From positions 1 through 21,205 of the IMG/VR virus record IMGVR_UViG_3300013006_000149: a stretch of DNA of 21,205 bases; one strand, written 5' to 3'. This stretch comes from a virus. Under the pieces are notes generated by a model, which worked only from the letters and a program-made list of their open reading frames with translations, was not told the DNA's origin and made no database searches. The first letter of the stretch is position 1; every line of letters begins with the position of its first letter. Positions 1 to 7,739 of the stretch are shown piece by piece. The translations under genes were made by a program, and so were the position numbers.

Positions 1-162
1 CAGAGAACAATTGGTCCTAATGATTTTGCTCCTCGTGTTGGTCTATTAACCCGTTATGGCGTTGTAGATAACATCTTTGGTGCTAATCTTTATTACCACG
101 TTATTATCTTGACCGGTCTCGGTGTTGCGTTCACACCCGGAACTCAATCGGTATTCTTTTAA
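1..162 (+). CDS. C-terminal end of a probable gp23-like major capsid protein (partial)
   Basis: An open frame enters from the left edge and stops with TAA, giving the last 53 residues of a protein. The stretch with P-R-V-G-L-L-T-R-Y-G-V-V and then N-L-Y-Y-H resembles the C-terminal end of T4-family gp23 capsid proteins, which carry a TRYG-x-V element followed by a YYR-like element. It is followed closely by a strong intrinsic terminator, as would suit a very highly expressed late gene. The N-terminal part lies outside the window, so the assignment rests on a short stretch. Another virion protein with a similar terminal fold cannot be excluded. Confidence 0.5.
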   Translation, partial: QRTIGPNDFAPRVGLLTRYGVVDNIFGANLYYHVIILTGLGVAFTPGTQSVFF

Positions 163-225
163 GATTTAAAAGAATATTGGGTCAAAAAAAGAAAACACTT
201 TCACCTAGTACGTCCTAGGAACTTT

Positions 226-257
226 AAAAAAAGGCCTCTTGCGGGGCCTTTTTTTTT
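226..257 (+). terminator. Intrinsic terminator after the capsid gene
   Basis: A run of seven A precedes GGCC (233-236). An 8-nt spacer leads to GGCC (245-248) and a run of nine T (249-257). The A-tract/GGCC stem with a T-tract is a classic rho-independent terminator and could work in both directions. A smaller CCTAG/CTAGG hairpin (204-219) lies just upstream. Confidence 0.85.
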
Positions 258-286
258 GTCTATTATAAAAAAAGATACTATATAGG

Positions 287-294
287 AATAAATA
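287..294 (+). promoter_or_regulatory. T4-type late promoter-like octamer AATAAATA
   Basis: AATAAATA differs from the T4 late consensus TATAAATA at the first base and ends 5 nt before the ATG at 300. With T4 late spacing, transcription would begin at the start codon itself. No Shine-Dalgarno sequence is visible. Confidence 0.6.
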
Positions 295-299
295 TTAAT

Positions 300-695
300 A
301 TGGCAACAGATTATATTTCAACAGCTCCTTGGAACGACCCTTTTAACGCATGGCCTTACTATACACAGGCTACTGTTGGTACTAGTAAGCTACCATTAAC
401 TGCAGTAACCTTGGCCGCTTTTGATCCAGAGGCTGGAACAATTAGCTATACAAATGGTGGTGGTGTATCATTATCTTATAATGACTCTTTAACAAGATGG
501 ACATTATCAAATGGCTCTTGGTCGTTATCTGCATCAGGAGGCCGTGGACTACCGTATATAACTGCAACCCCAGGGGTAAGTGCATGGGGCAGAGCTGCAG
601 GTGCACCCGGGTCAACTGATTCTATTACTGTAGCCGCTGTAGTTGAAAGCCTGACAGATTGGACTAAGCGCGCTAAATGGAATAGCGAAGGTTAA
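300..695 (+). CDS. Hypothetical late protein, probably virion-associated
   Basis: This is a 131-residue protein I do not recognise. It is rich in Ser, Thr, Gly and Trp, with alternating polar and hydrophobic stretches suggesting beta structure. No signal peptide or membrane segment is visible. The start is set by a late-promoter-like octamer 5 nt upstream. It lies just downstream of the capsid protein terminator and ends 1 nt before the stop of the convergent queF gene. Position and composition suggest a small head or tail component, for example a decoration protein, but this is inference only. Confidence 0.7.
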   Translation: MATDYISTAPWNDPFNAWPYYTQATVGTSKLPLTAVTLAAFDPEAGTISYTNGGGVSLSYNDSLTRWTLSNGSWSLSASGGRGLPYITATPGVSAWGRAAGAPGSTDSITVAAVVESLTDWTKRAKWNSEG

Positions 696-696
696 T

Positions 697-1617
697 TTAC
701 TGTCTAACGGTTTTAGTAAAGTACTTCCACTTATCCCACATAACGTTATTCTGCTTTAATAGCTCTTGGCTATTAGCTCTAATAGGATTAATATCAATAC
801 CACCACGCCTAACATACAGACATGATACCATTAGCTCTTCTGGCTTAACTAAATCATATAAGCGCTTGTAAATGGTTTCACAAATTTCTTCATGAAAATG
901 ACATTCATCTCTAAATGAGACAATGTACTGTAATAATGAGGTTTGGTTAAGCTGATAGGGTCCTTTATAATGAATATAAACATCCCCCCAGTCAGGCTGA
1001 GATGTGACCCTGCAATTACTCTTCAATAGGGCTGAATGAAAGCGCTGTACATTATTCGAATCACCTTCTGTCCAGCCGAGTAAGGAAGGATCTTCCTTAT
1101 AACCGCGAGACTTAATTGACGTAACGTCTATATTATTTTCTAAAGTAGGATAGTTAGCGGTAGAGAATAAAGGCGGATAATACATCGCATCATCAATAGC
1201 CTTTGTAAGCCTAACACAGACTCTAACTTCTGTTTCTAATAGTTTAGATAAATCATTTTCCATTACTGCCTCAAGCTGTTGCAATACACTGATAATATTA
1301 CCCTGGTACGTCTCCATATTAAACGAATTCATATAGAGCTTAATAGACTTTGACTCAACGATATATTTGTTAGTAGCAGGGTATACAACCTTAGCAATGG
1401 CAGCAATTGGCATCCCTTCATTAGTCAAGCACGATACTTCATACGCATTCCACACATCATACCCGCAAAACGGCGGCGCATCATCACTAATACCTAAATG
1501 TTTTCTATTGTTCTGTCTTGGCTCGCGAACCAAAAGAGAGGGGTCATAGGTACATTTGTACCCTGTTATTCTACCAAGATGCTTTGATATATTACTGTTA
1601 TCTAATTCCGTATTCAT
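697..1617 (-). CDS. queF: NADPH-dependent 7-cyano-7-deazaguanine (preQ0) reductase QueF, long type
   Basis: QueF reduces the nitrile of preQ0 to the aminomethyl group of preQ1 using NADPH. At 306 residues it matches the long two-module (E. coli-type) family, usually about 280 residues. Visible signatures are YDPSLL near residue 24, WNAYEVS (56-62), ESKSIKLYMNSFN (88-100), catalytic Cys202 in LLKSNCRVTSQPDWG with Asp209, FHEE (241-244), and the C-terminal RRGGIDINP. It is the last gene of a six-gene leftward operon and overlaps the upstream kinase by 20 nt. In the same operon as dpdA its likely product is preQ1 for insertion into phage DNA rather than tRNA queuosine. No preQ0-synthesis genes (folE, queD, queE, queC) are in the window, so preQ0 must come from the host or from elsewhere in the phage genome. 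Confidence 0.93.
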   Translation of the reverse strand: MNTELDNSNISKHLGRITGYKCTYDPSLLVREPRQNNRKHLGISDDAPPFCGYDVWNAYEVSCLTNEGMPIAAIAKVVYPATNKYIVESKSIKLYMNSFNMETYQGNIISVLQQLEAVMENDLSKLLETEVRVCVRLTKAIDDAMYYPPLFSTANYPTLENNIDVTSIKSRGYKEDPSLLGWTEGDSNNVQRFHSALLKSNCRVTSQPDWGDVYIHYKGPYQLNQTSLLQYIVSFRDECHFHEEICETIYKRLYDLVKPEELMVSCLYVRRGGIDINPIRANSQELLKQNNVMWDKWKYFTKTVRQ

Positions 1618-2176
1618 TAAGTTTTATTTTAATTGCTTCCATTCGTTCTTCAACTGTTCCTTTTAAAATAGTTACCTTACCTTTTAATCTTTCATCGGAT
1701 AACCAAAAGTTCTCATACTTATCAATTATTGCATCTCTAAATTCTTTATTAATACTTCTCTCTCCATCATCCACCAGCGGAACATCATGGGGGCTTGGAT
1801 AAAAGATATGATCATACCTATGAATATGATTCACATAGTACATTAATCCCAGACTATTAGATACAGGAAAATCATTTAGCCTGTCTCGAGCAAAATAACT
1901 TGTAAACACCATTCCATCCATTATACAACGATCATGTAATATACCTTGAAAATTAAAACCTTTATAATCATAAAACAAATTTTCAAACTCTTTATTAAGA
2001 ATTAAAGTCTGAGTTACATCGTTTGCACCCGTCTCATTAATGTCAACACCATACTCGCGTTTAATTAGCCTCGTAACCTCATCAATATAACACAATTTCG
2101 AACCATAATACTCTTTACACTTCTTTAATAGTGTAGTCTTACCTGAACACTGCGGACCTGTAAAAGTAAATATCAT
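1598..2176 (-). CDS. P-loop nucleotide kinase-like ATPase (NadR/AAA_28-like)
   Basis: A 192-residue protein with an N-terminal Walker A motif GPQCSGKTT (residues 7-15), a following IDE-type acidic segment, a DR motif (LHDRCIMDG) in the middle and a C-terminal helical lid-like part. This arrangement fits small P-loop kinases such as the NadR kinase domain or deoxynucleoside monophosphate kinases. The start at 2176 is preferred over the upstream ATG at 2185 because it gives an ATGA overlap with the stop of the preceding gene. Inside a 7-deazaguanine DNA-modification operon a nucleoside or nucleotide kinase role is plausible, but the substrate cannot be read from the sequence. Confidence 0.8.
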   Translation of the reverse strand: MIFTFTGPQCSGKTTLLKKCKEYYGSKLCYIDEVTRLIKREYGVDINETGANDVTQTLILNKEFENLFYDYKGFNFQGILHDRCIMDGMVFTSYFARDRLNDFPVSNSLGLMYYVNHIHRYDHIFYPSPHDVPLVDDGERSINKEFRDAIIDKYENFWLSDERLKGKVTILKGTVEERMEAIKIKLNEYGIR

Positions 2177-2520
2177 TTGCCCCACTTACCATTATATACT
2201 ATTTCCGCAATAATGCCATACACTGCAGAATCTCTAAACGCATCCATAACTGGCTCATTTGCAGAGCTCATTGCCTTCTTCTTTAAAACTAAATTAATTA
2301 AGCGCTGAATTTTATCATTAAGACGAACCACAATAGCGGATATTGCAGCAAATTTATCTTCTTGTTTTACTAAATCTGAGCCAAGAGAAATATTGCCTGG
2401 GCCGTAGTCAAACTGCTTTTTACAGAATGTCTCATATAATTCAGCTTGTATTTTCTGAAACTCTTTACACGTCTCCGGAAAATTTTTTTCTACGTATTTA
2501 ATGGCATCCTCTTTATTCAT
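2173..2520 (-). CDS. Nmad1 (DUF1599)/MazG-like nucleotide-modification-associated protein
   Basis: This is a 115-residue all-helical protein. It shows a DYGPGNIS element (residues 39-46), a charged helix with NDKIQRLINL, and NEPVMDAFRDSAVYGIIAEIV towards the end. That pattern (DYG, then R-x-x-DK-x-x-RL-x-NL, then NE-x-x-x-D-x-x-x-D-x-x-x-Y) fits the small phage family called nucleotide modification associated domain 1, which resembles MazG-like NTP pyrophosphatases. The ATG follows GGTGAG by a few bases, a recognisable ribosome binding site, and overlaps the guaC stop by 4 nt. A role in cleaning or channelling (deoxy)nucleotides for DNA modification is inferred from family and context. Confidence 0.7.
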   Translation of the reverse strand: MNKEDAIKYVEKNFPETCKEFQKIQAELYETFCKKQFDYGPGNISLGSDLVKQEDKFAAISAIVVRLNDKIQRLINLVLKKKAMSSANEPVMDAFRDSAVYGIIAEIVYNGKWGK

Positions 2521-3476
2521 AATCTCACCCCGTAATTCACTTTATTTAAATTTAACGAACCGAGATTGCAACCACCTGCATAACTAATTGCACTCTGTAA
2601 ATCCTGCTTTATTTCTTCAAGTTTTTCTAGATACGTAAAGGTATCAGTATCCATAAGCTTCATTGTACCTTCAATATTCTTTTTTTCAATTTTATTATGT
2701 ACACTGGCTGATCCAAAGTATTGCTTAAACCGTCTTCCACTTGCATCTTTAACAAGAGGTGCAGGACTATCAGAACATGCAGCAAATATGGACCCACACA
2801 TCACCATATTAGCACCTGCAACCAATGCCTTAGCAATATCACCATTACTACGCACACCGCCATCCGCAATAATAGAAATATTTTTATCTTTAGCACACTC
2901 CATAATACAGCTAAACATCGGATAAGTGAATCCTGTCTTGTCTTTTGTTGTACATGCATATCCGCCACCAATACCAATCTTTACAGCATCAGCTCCTGCA
3001 TCATGTAAATACTCTACACCTTGAAATGAGGCTACATTACCAGCGATAATTTTAGCGGACGGTAGTACTTGTTTAATATGCCTAATCTGATCTGCTACTT
3101 TTAAATGATGACCATGCGCAACATCTATTGTAATAAAATCGACCTTCATCATGCTTTGCCCAATAGCTGTTAATATATCTTTATCTTTCCGCTGTATACC
3201 GATGCTTATAGATATAATATTAAATTTACGTGAATTTGCATACCGAACAAAGCTTTGTATATCATTATCAAACCGGTGCATAATATAGAAATAACCGTGT
3301 TTATCCAAAAGCTCGCATGTGCTCTCATCAACACAGCATTTCATATTAGCAGGAAGGACTGGTAGTTTGAAATCATATCCACAGAATAATACGTTTGTAT
3401 CAATCTCTGCTCTCGACTTTATTGTATTATAATTAGGCTTGAGAAATATATTCTCGTAATGTAGCGATATATCCAT
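2517..3476 (-). CDS. guaC: GMP reductase (IMPDH/GMPR superfamily, GuaC type 2)
   Basis: GuaC converts GMP to IMP and ammonia using NADPH. The 319-residue TIM-barrel protein follows the Bacillus-type GuaC along its length: LPVLPANMKCCVDE near residues 39-51, YFYIMHRF (62-69), ITIDVAHGHH (115-124), AGNVAS, the catalytic loop KIGIGGGYACTTK with Cys175, IIADGGVRSNGDIAKAL, and the C-terminal DLQSAISYAGG. These last features and the lack of CBS domains favour GMP reductase over IMP dehydrogenase. It sits 1 nt after the formyltransferase and overlaps the next gene by 4 nt. In this operon it may rebalance purine pools or recycle guanine released during base exchange. A retargeted activity on a deazapurine nucleotide is possible but unproven. 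Confidence 0.9.
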   Translation of the reverse strand: MDISLHYENIFLKPNYNTIKSRAEIDTNVLFCGYDFKLPVLPANMKCCVDESTCELLDKHGYFYIMHRFDNDIQSFVRYANSRKFNIISISIGIQRKDKDILTAIGQSMMKVDFITIDVAHGHHLKVADQIRHIKQVLPSAKIIAGNVASFQGVEYLHDAGADAVKIGIGGGYACTTKDKTGFTYPMFSCIMECAKDKNISIIADGGVRSNGDIAKALVAGANMVMCGSIFAACSDSPAPLVKDASGRRFKQYFGSASVHNKIEKKNIEGTMKLMDTDTFTYLEKLEEIKQDLQSAISYAGGCNLGSLNLNKVNYGVRL

Positions 3477-3477
3477 T

Positions 3478-4050
3478 TTATCGTTCTAAAATCTTATATG
3501 CTGTAAAAAAGCTTTTCCAGAGGTCCAGAGCAGTATCACGTAGTGCACCATATACACCATCCAGAGTCATGCCTTCAATGCTTACTCCCTGACTCATTAA
3601 TATCTCTCCCTCATCTACACCGGGTGTAACTTTATGTATAACACAGCCTGCAAGTTTATAGCCTTCTGTAAAAGCTCTCTCTTGAGGGTTATAACCTTTA
3701 AGCGAAGGAAATTTATCTATAAGCCCGGGATGTAAGTTATATATTTCATATTGCTCGCAAATTTCTTTTGGAAGAATTCTTAGATATCCGTGTAATGTAA
3801 TTATAGGGTCTTTATACTTAGATAAAACATTTTTATAATCGATTAATTCAGGTTTAGGTGGGATATGACACCAGCAATGCGTCATATTAAGCTTTGTTGC
3901 CCTAAATGTTGTCAGCTCAATTAGCTTTTTATTCACCCCATCTGTATTATGCTTATTAAGGATTACACAATCAGGATATACTCCTAATGCATTACTAAGA
4001 TCATAAATCTCAGTACCTGTTTGCGAAAAAAATGCTACCCAAGGTCTCAT
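3478..4050 (-). CDS. GART/PurN-fold formyltransferase, candidate preQ1 formyltransferase
   Basis: A 190-residue formyltransferase-fold protein. The family's catalytic triad is visible as Asn105 and His107 in YNLHPGL and Asp146 in PGVDEGEIL. The supporting elements LHGYLRILP (residues 86-94) and FPSLKGYNPQERA (114-126) are also present. PurN transfers a formyl group from 10-formyl-tetrahydrofolate to GAR, and related enzymes formylate other amines. Here the gene starts inside the dpdA stop (ATGA overlap) and is followed 1 nt later by guaC, so it belongs to the DNA-modification operon. A formylated preQ1 derivative has been reported in some phage DNAs, which makes the aminomethyl group of preQ1, free or in DNA, the most attractive substrate. 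That substrate is inferred. Purine biosynthesis is the alternative. Confidence 0.85.
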   Translation of the reverse strand: MRPWVAFFSQTGTEIYDLSNALGVYPDCVILNKHNTDGVNKKLIELTTFRATKLNMTHCWCHIPPKPELIDYKNVLSKYKDPIITLHGYLRILPKEICEQYEIYNLHPGLIDKFPSLKGYNPQERAFTEGYKLAGCVIHKVTPGVDEGEILMSQGVSIEGMTLDGVYGALRDTALDLWKSFFTAYKILER

Positions 4051-4853
4051 CTACGAATAATTTTCTTAAACATTGTAGTATTATACTTTACTAGTTCAAG
4101 CTGATCATCTGTAAAATTATGCGTAATAAGATCAGCTAATTTTGTTGCTGGCTTATTATCTAGCCCATAATCAGCATCGTACTTCAATCCATGTATAGCA
4201 GCAACAACGGGATTACTGGTATCGCAGCTAACAATATTGTAAATATTTCTATCAACATAAAATCTAAATTCCTTAGCTAAAGAGCAACCAAGCAGGTGAT
4301 GGGGTTTATTCCAATTCCATATTCCATTATTTATCAAATCTTCAATAAAGCGCTGACGACCAGTACACCATTTTTCAAGATGTGACTTCCCCTCACCAGT
4401 AATCTGATAATAACTAAAATCAAAACTTATTGCAATCATATCTGCGTTATCAGACATAAACTTATAACACTCTTTTAGTTCATACCAAGTTTTACCTTGT
4501 ACTGCGCCTATAGCTTTTGTATGAAAGTGTTCCTTGATATCTTGTGTATATAAAAGAAATTCCTTATAACTCTGCACAGTACCTTGCATATCTTCTAAGA
4601 CATCCGGAACAATAAACATATTAGGCTTAATTTCTTTAGCTTTTGTCCAAAATTCTCGACTATCAAAAGCTTTACCTAATTCAAAAATAGAGTTATCAAG
4701 CAGCACTTCTCTATCATAGGTAGACCTAGCAGATTTAAAAAAATCGTTATATAGGGGGTATTGATCTAATAAATGTACTAGACAGTAATCAAAATCATTA
4801 TATTCACGAGAAAAATCAAGTAAGGATATAGGCGACTCGTGTGATACTTTCAT
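4047..4853 (-). CDS. dpdA: DpdA-like DNA guanine transglycosylase (7-deazaguanine insertion)
   Basis: DpdA proteins are relatives of tRNA-guanine transglycosylase that exchange guanine in DNA for a 7-deazaguanine base. The 268-residue protein shows LLDNSIFELG (residues 51-60, candidate catalytic Asp53), PDVLEDMQGT (83-92), GAVQGKTWYEL, ISFDFSYY, KPHHLLGCSLAKEFRFY and SCDTSNPVVAAIHG (candidate nucleophile Asp211). This matches the short phage DpdA type. I chose ATG 4853 because AAGGA lies 7 nt upstream; ATG 4859 is possible. The longer frame to 4991 would overlap the divergent spike gene and is unlikely. It is the first gene of the operon dpdA, formyltransferase, guaC, Nmad1, kinase, queF, which strongly supports a role in DNA modification against host restriction. 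Confidence 0.88.
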   Translation of the reverse strand: MKVSHESPISLLDFSREYNDFDYCLVHLLDQYPLYNDFFKSARSTYDREVLLDNSIFELGKAFDSREFWTKAKEIKPNMFIVPDVLEDMQGTVQSYKEFLLYTQDIKEHFHTKAIGAVQGKTWYELKECYKFMSDNADMIAISFDFSYYQITGEGKSHLEKWCTGRQRFIEDLINNGIWNWNKPHHLLGCSLAKEFRFYVDRNIYNIVSCDTSNPVVAAIHGLKYDADYGLDNKPATKLADLITHNFTDDQLELVKYNTTMFKKIIRR

Positions 4854-4865
4854 TAGCATATCCTT

Positions 4866-4894
4866 ATTATAAATGTAAATAATAGATAGATCAA
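4866..4894 (-). promoter_or_regulatory. Candidate sigma70-type promoter for the DNA-modification operon
   Basis: On the minus strand TTGATC (4889-4894) and a perfect TATAAT (4866-4871) are separated by 17 bp, ahead of dpdA. Its expected start near 4859 would leave almost no leader. It overlaps the divergent late promoter-like box of the spike gene. Confidence 0.45.
4868..4875 (+). promoter_or_regulatory. Late promoter-like octamer TATAAATG before the spike gene
   Basis: TATAAATG differs from the T4 late consensus only at the last base. It lies 20 nt before the ATG at 4896, a longer spacing than for other genes in this window. Confidence 0.4.
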
Positions 4895-4895
4895 C

Positions 4896-7736
4896 ATGAA
4901 TTATCCGAAATATTATGGTAATTATCTGGGTATAGTTGTACAAAATAATGACCCACAAAAAAGAGGTAGAGTTAAAGTTTTTGTACCCCATGTCTCACCT
5001 ACTGTTTATAAGAAATGGAATGAAGTATCAAAAGACAAGAAATTTAGATTCTTAGGGGCAAACGTTTGTAGTGATTTGACAGAAATTCTAGAAGATCTTA
5101 AGAAAATATTACCTTGGGCAGAATTAGCAACCCCACTTGTAGGCGAGAGCGCTAGCGGTAGATATAATGCTCATTTAAATGCCGCTACTATTAGCGATAG
5201 TAACGATGTAAGTACAGCGTTTTCAAGTATAACATCATATGAACCGTCAACGGATACAGATCAATATAATCAGAATCAAGACAATATCGGTGAAAAGCCG
5301 GGTAATATATTTGATATATCTTATTATAAGTTAAAAGATGCGTTTTCTGATCCTAACGAAACAGGTGTTAATAATGTTAATATTTTTTCATTTAACTATA
5401 CACCTGAATGCTATAGTAATTGTGCAAAAGGATCATTTCCTTTATTGCGTGTAGGTTCCCATGTTTGGGTATTTTTTAATAGCGGAGACCCTCTTAGCCC
5501 TGTAATATTTGGCGCCTCGTATGGATCTGAGGATTGGAAGAGTATACACGACATACCGGACACCAGCATTGCTTCTCTTTCTGCACAATCTGACGAGGGC
5601 ATCGATTACCCAGGTACGTACGAGAATATTTCACAACAGCAAAACGATACGTATGATATTAATACCGAGACATATCGTAACAAATATATTATAAATCAAA
5701 AAGGTGGCACCCTATCTTTTGTTAATACAGATAACAAAGAAATGCTGAAATTAACACATTACTCCGGTTCATTTAAAGAATTTAATAATTATACAACTAT
5801 TGAATTAGCTACAGGAAATGATCAAAAATTAGTCTTAAACGATCAATTTTTAACTGTAAGAGGTTATAGAAATGAGTATACAGACTTTGATTACGACCTT
5901 ACAACCCGCGGTGATGTATATAGAAAGATAGGTAATTTAAATCGCGCTGCACATCAATCATGGAAGGATATATACAAAGATGTTGCTGATACAAAGCAGC
6001 TATTTGAAATACAAAGATCCGCGGGAGCAACAGGAACGGGCGGTATATCGCTAGCTTCTAGTCTTCAAAGTAGAGCAGGTGCACCAGATGACTGCCCAGT
6101 TTGTAATAAGAATATTAATACCTACAATGTAGTTAATAATTCTTACAATGATAATACGTTTATAAATAAAACTAACCCTACAACCTCAAGCAGCAAAGGT
6201 AATCAAGTTTTTGGAAACTCGGTATCACCATCTGGAGTTATTAAGAGCGTCTTAAACCCGGGTAATCTAGGAAATACATTTCGTGCTACACCTACACAAT
6301 CATTAGATAATTCTGTCGATGGTTCCACTGGTTTTAACGCACCTGGATATATTCACGGTGTTAAATGCCCGTATTGTAAAGGTACAGGTAAAAATCCGGG
6401 ATCACGTGGTGGCAGTTGGAATAAAGATCCAAGAAAGCAAAATCTTTCTGGACTTATTAAGAGTAAGATGAGGCCTCTTGCTGCAGCAGAAAAAGAAATG
6501 GGTCTTGGTGGAAGCGAGATAGTTGAAATAACTAAACATAAAATCGAAACAATAGGTATGGTGATGAATGATTATGGGTCATTGCGTATTGACCCGGAGG
6601 GAAAGAGCTATATATCCGAAGTAAATGTTGGAAAATACGGCACATTTTATAATAGAGCTGCAACCCCTTTAATTGAACCTGTACATACTGATGATTTTCC
6701 TAGTGGTAATTATACTCTAACCGTCGGTAATAAATATAATATACTTGTTGGTGCCGGAGGTGTTAACTTAAAATCATATGGTCATGTTAACATAAGTGGG
6801 GCAATAACAACAGTTGCGGGGTCGCAAGTAAATATTGGGAGTGAGAATGAAATTAACATTGACGGCGGAAAGCGTATCAGCCTTATAGCTGATGTCATTA
6901 GTATAAGACAAAGAAAGAAAAAACAAGTCGTCGTCGACGGCTCTTTAGGCGTTACAACCAATCTTGTAATTGGCGGTGGCTTGCATGTAGAAGGTGAATT
7001 AACAGTTAACCATATTACAGGCCCTGCAGAAGTTCATTCTACAGAAGAAGCATATTGTTTTGCCTCACCTGCCACCGATGTAGGAAACGGACGCGGTGGT
7101 ATAATAGGGTTTGGTGTTCCTCTCTATGATCTACCAGTACCAGTACAGGAGGATGCTGGTAGTAATTTTGACCCCGAAAACATACCTGGTGGTGAACCTG
7201 CGTTTGTGGGAGTTACGGATAGTACTCGAGTTGTAGGTCAAATAGGATTAGGAGCACCTATTATAATTGGTTATATACCACCTGAAACAGTAATTACTGA
7301 AGTTGCAGGTGGGGTAGGTACTAAAAATATACTCCCCATACCTATATACGGTGGTATACCTGATGCGTTTGACCCCGCCGGTGCACCTGTTAGTGTTGCA
7401 CCTTCGCCTTGTGTAAATGGAACAGATGATCTCGGTCTAGCAAACGTTAGAGGCGCTTATGGTGCAGGCCCGCTAGCACCTGAAGCAATTAATAATACTA
7501 GTGCTAAATTCATGCCAATTGTTATCTACGGAACTGGTGCAGATCCCGATAGTATATTAGTTAGTAAGCATAGCCATTTGTTTAAAACAATAGCTTCAAC
7601 TTTAACAGAAACAAATAAACAAACAAGAGATGTAATGCGTAATGCGGGTTATACTGCAGCACCTGCTCAGCCTGTCTCCAATGCACCGAATGGCGCTAGC
7701 GGTAGTACAGACAACGGTAATGCAGAAGGTAGCTAA
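4896..7736 (+). CDS. gp5-like baseplate central spike/hub protein with OB-fold and zinc motifs
   Basis: A 946-residue protein. The N-terminus (GIVVQNNDPQKRGRVKVFVP, residues 13-32) is the typical start of a gp5/VgrG-type OB-fold domain, continued by PWAELATPL and by FPLLRVGSHVWVFFNSGDPLSPVIFG. A long middle part carries two zinc-type pairs, CPVC near residues 400-403 and CPYCKGTG near 491-498. Next comes a beta-repeat region (about 600-720) rich in short G/N/I/V repeats typical of the trimeric spike beta-helix. No lysozyme domain is visible, unlike T4 gp5. The C-terminal 230 residues are Gly/Pro/Ala-rich with a late SKHSHLFKTIA segment. The product would form the membrane-piercing tip under the tail tube. 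It is divergent from dpdA and convergent with a small leftward gene 4 nt away. Confidence 0.82.
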   Translation: MNYPKYYGNYLGIVVQNNDPQKRGRVKVFVPHVSPTVYKKWNEVSKDKKFRFLGANVCSDLTEILEDLKKILPWAELATPLVGESASGRYNAHLNAATISDSNDVSTAFSSITSYEPSTDTDQYNQNQDNIGEKPGNIFDISYYKLKDAFSDPNETGVNNVNIFSFNYTPECYSNCAKGSFPLLRVGSHVWVFFNSGDPLSPVIFGASYGSEDWKSIHDIPDTSIASLSAQSDEGIDYPGTYENISQQQNDTYDINTETYRNKYIINQKGGTLSFVNTDNKEMLKLTHYSGSFKEFNNYTTIELATGNDQKLVLNDQFLTVRGYRNEYTDFDYDLTTRGDVYRKIGNLNRAAHQSWKDIYKDVADTKQLFEIQRSAGATGTGGISLASSLQSRAGAPDDCPVCNKNINTYNVVNNSYNDNTFINKTNPTTSSSKGNQVFGNSVSPSGVIKSVLNPGNLGNTFRATPTQSLDNSVDGSTGFNAPGYIHGVKCPYCKGTGKNPGSRGGSWNKDPRKQNLSGLIKSKMRPLAAAEKEMGLGGSEIVEITKHKIETIGMVMNDYGSLRIDPEGKSYISEVNVGKYGTFYNRAATPLIEPVHTDDFPSGNYTLTVGNKYNILVGAGGVNLKSYGHVNISGAITTVAGSQVNIGSENEINIDGGKRISLIADVISIRQRKKKQVVVDGSLGVTTNLVIGGGLHVEGELTVNHITGPAEVHSTEEAYCFASPATDVGNGRGGIIGFGVPLYDLPVPVQEDAGSNFDPENIPGGEPAFVGVTDSTRVVGQIGLGAPIIIGYIPPETVITEVAGGVGTKNILPIPIYGGIPDAFDPAGAPVSVAPSPCVNGTDDLGLANVRGAYGAGPLAPEAINNTSAKFMPIVIYGTGADPDSILVSKHSHLFKTIASTLTETNKQTRDVMRNAGYTAAPAQPVSNAPNGASGSTDNGNAEGS

Positions 7737-7739
7737 AAA

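Noticed and set aside
1367-1802. Rightward frames antisense to queF and the kinase
   Set aside because: They lack a promoter box or ribosome binding site and lie over strongly recognisable leftward genes.
2721-3008. Open frame antisense to guaC
   Set aside because: Its Thr/Ile/Cys/His-rich composition is that of a shadow frame, and the opposite strand clearly encodes GMP reductase.
4854-4991. N-terminal extension of the dpdA frame
   Set aside because: It overlaps the start of the divergent spike gene, is a low-complexity Ile/Tyr-rich sequence, and the ATG at 4853 has a good AAGGA site.
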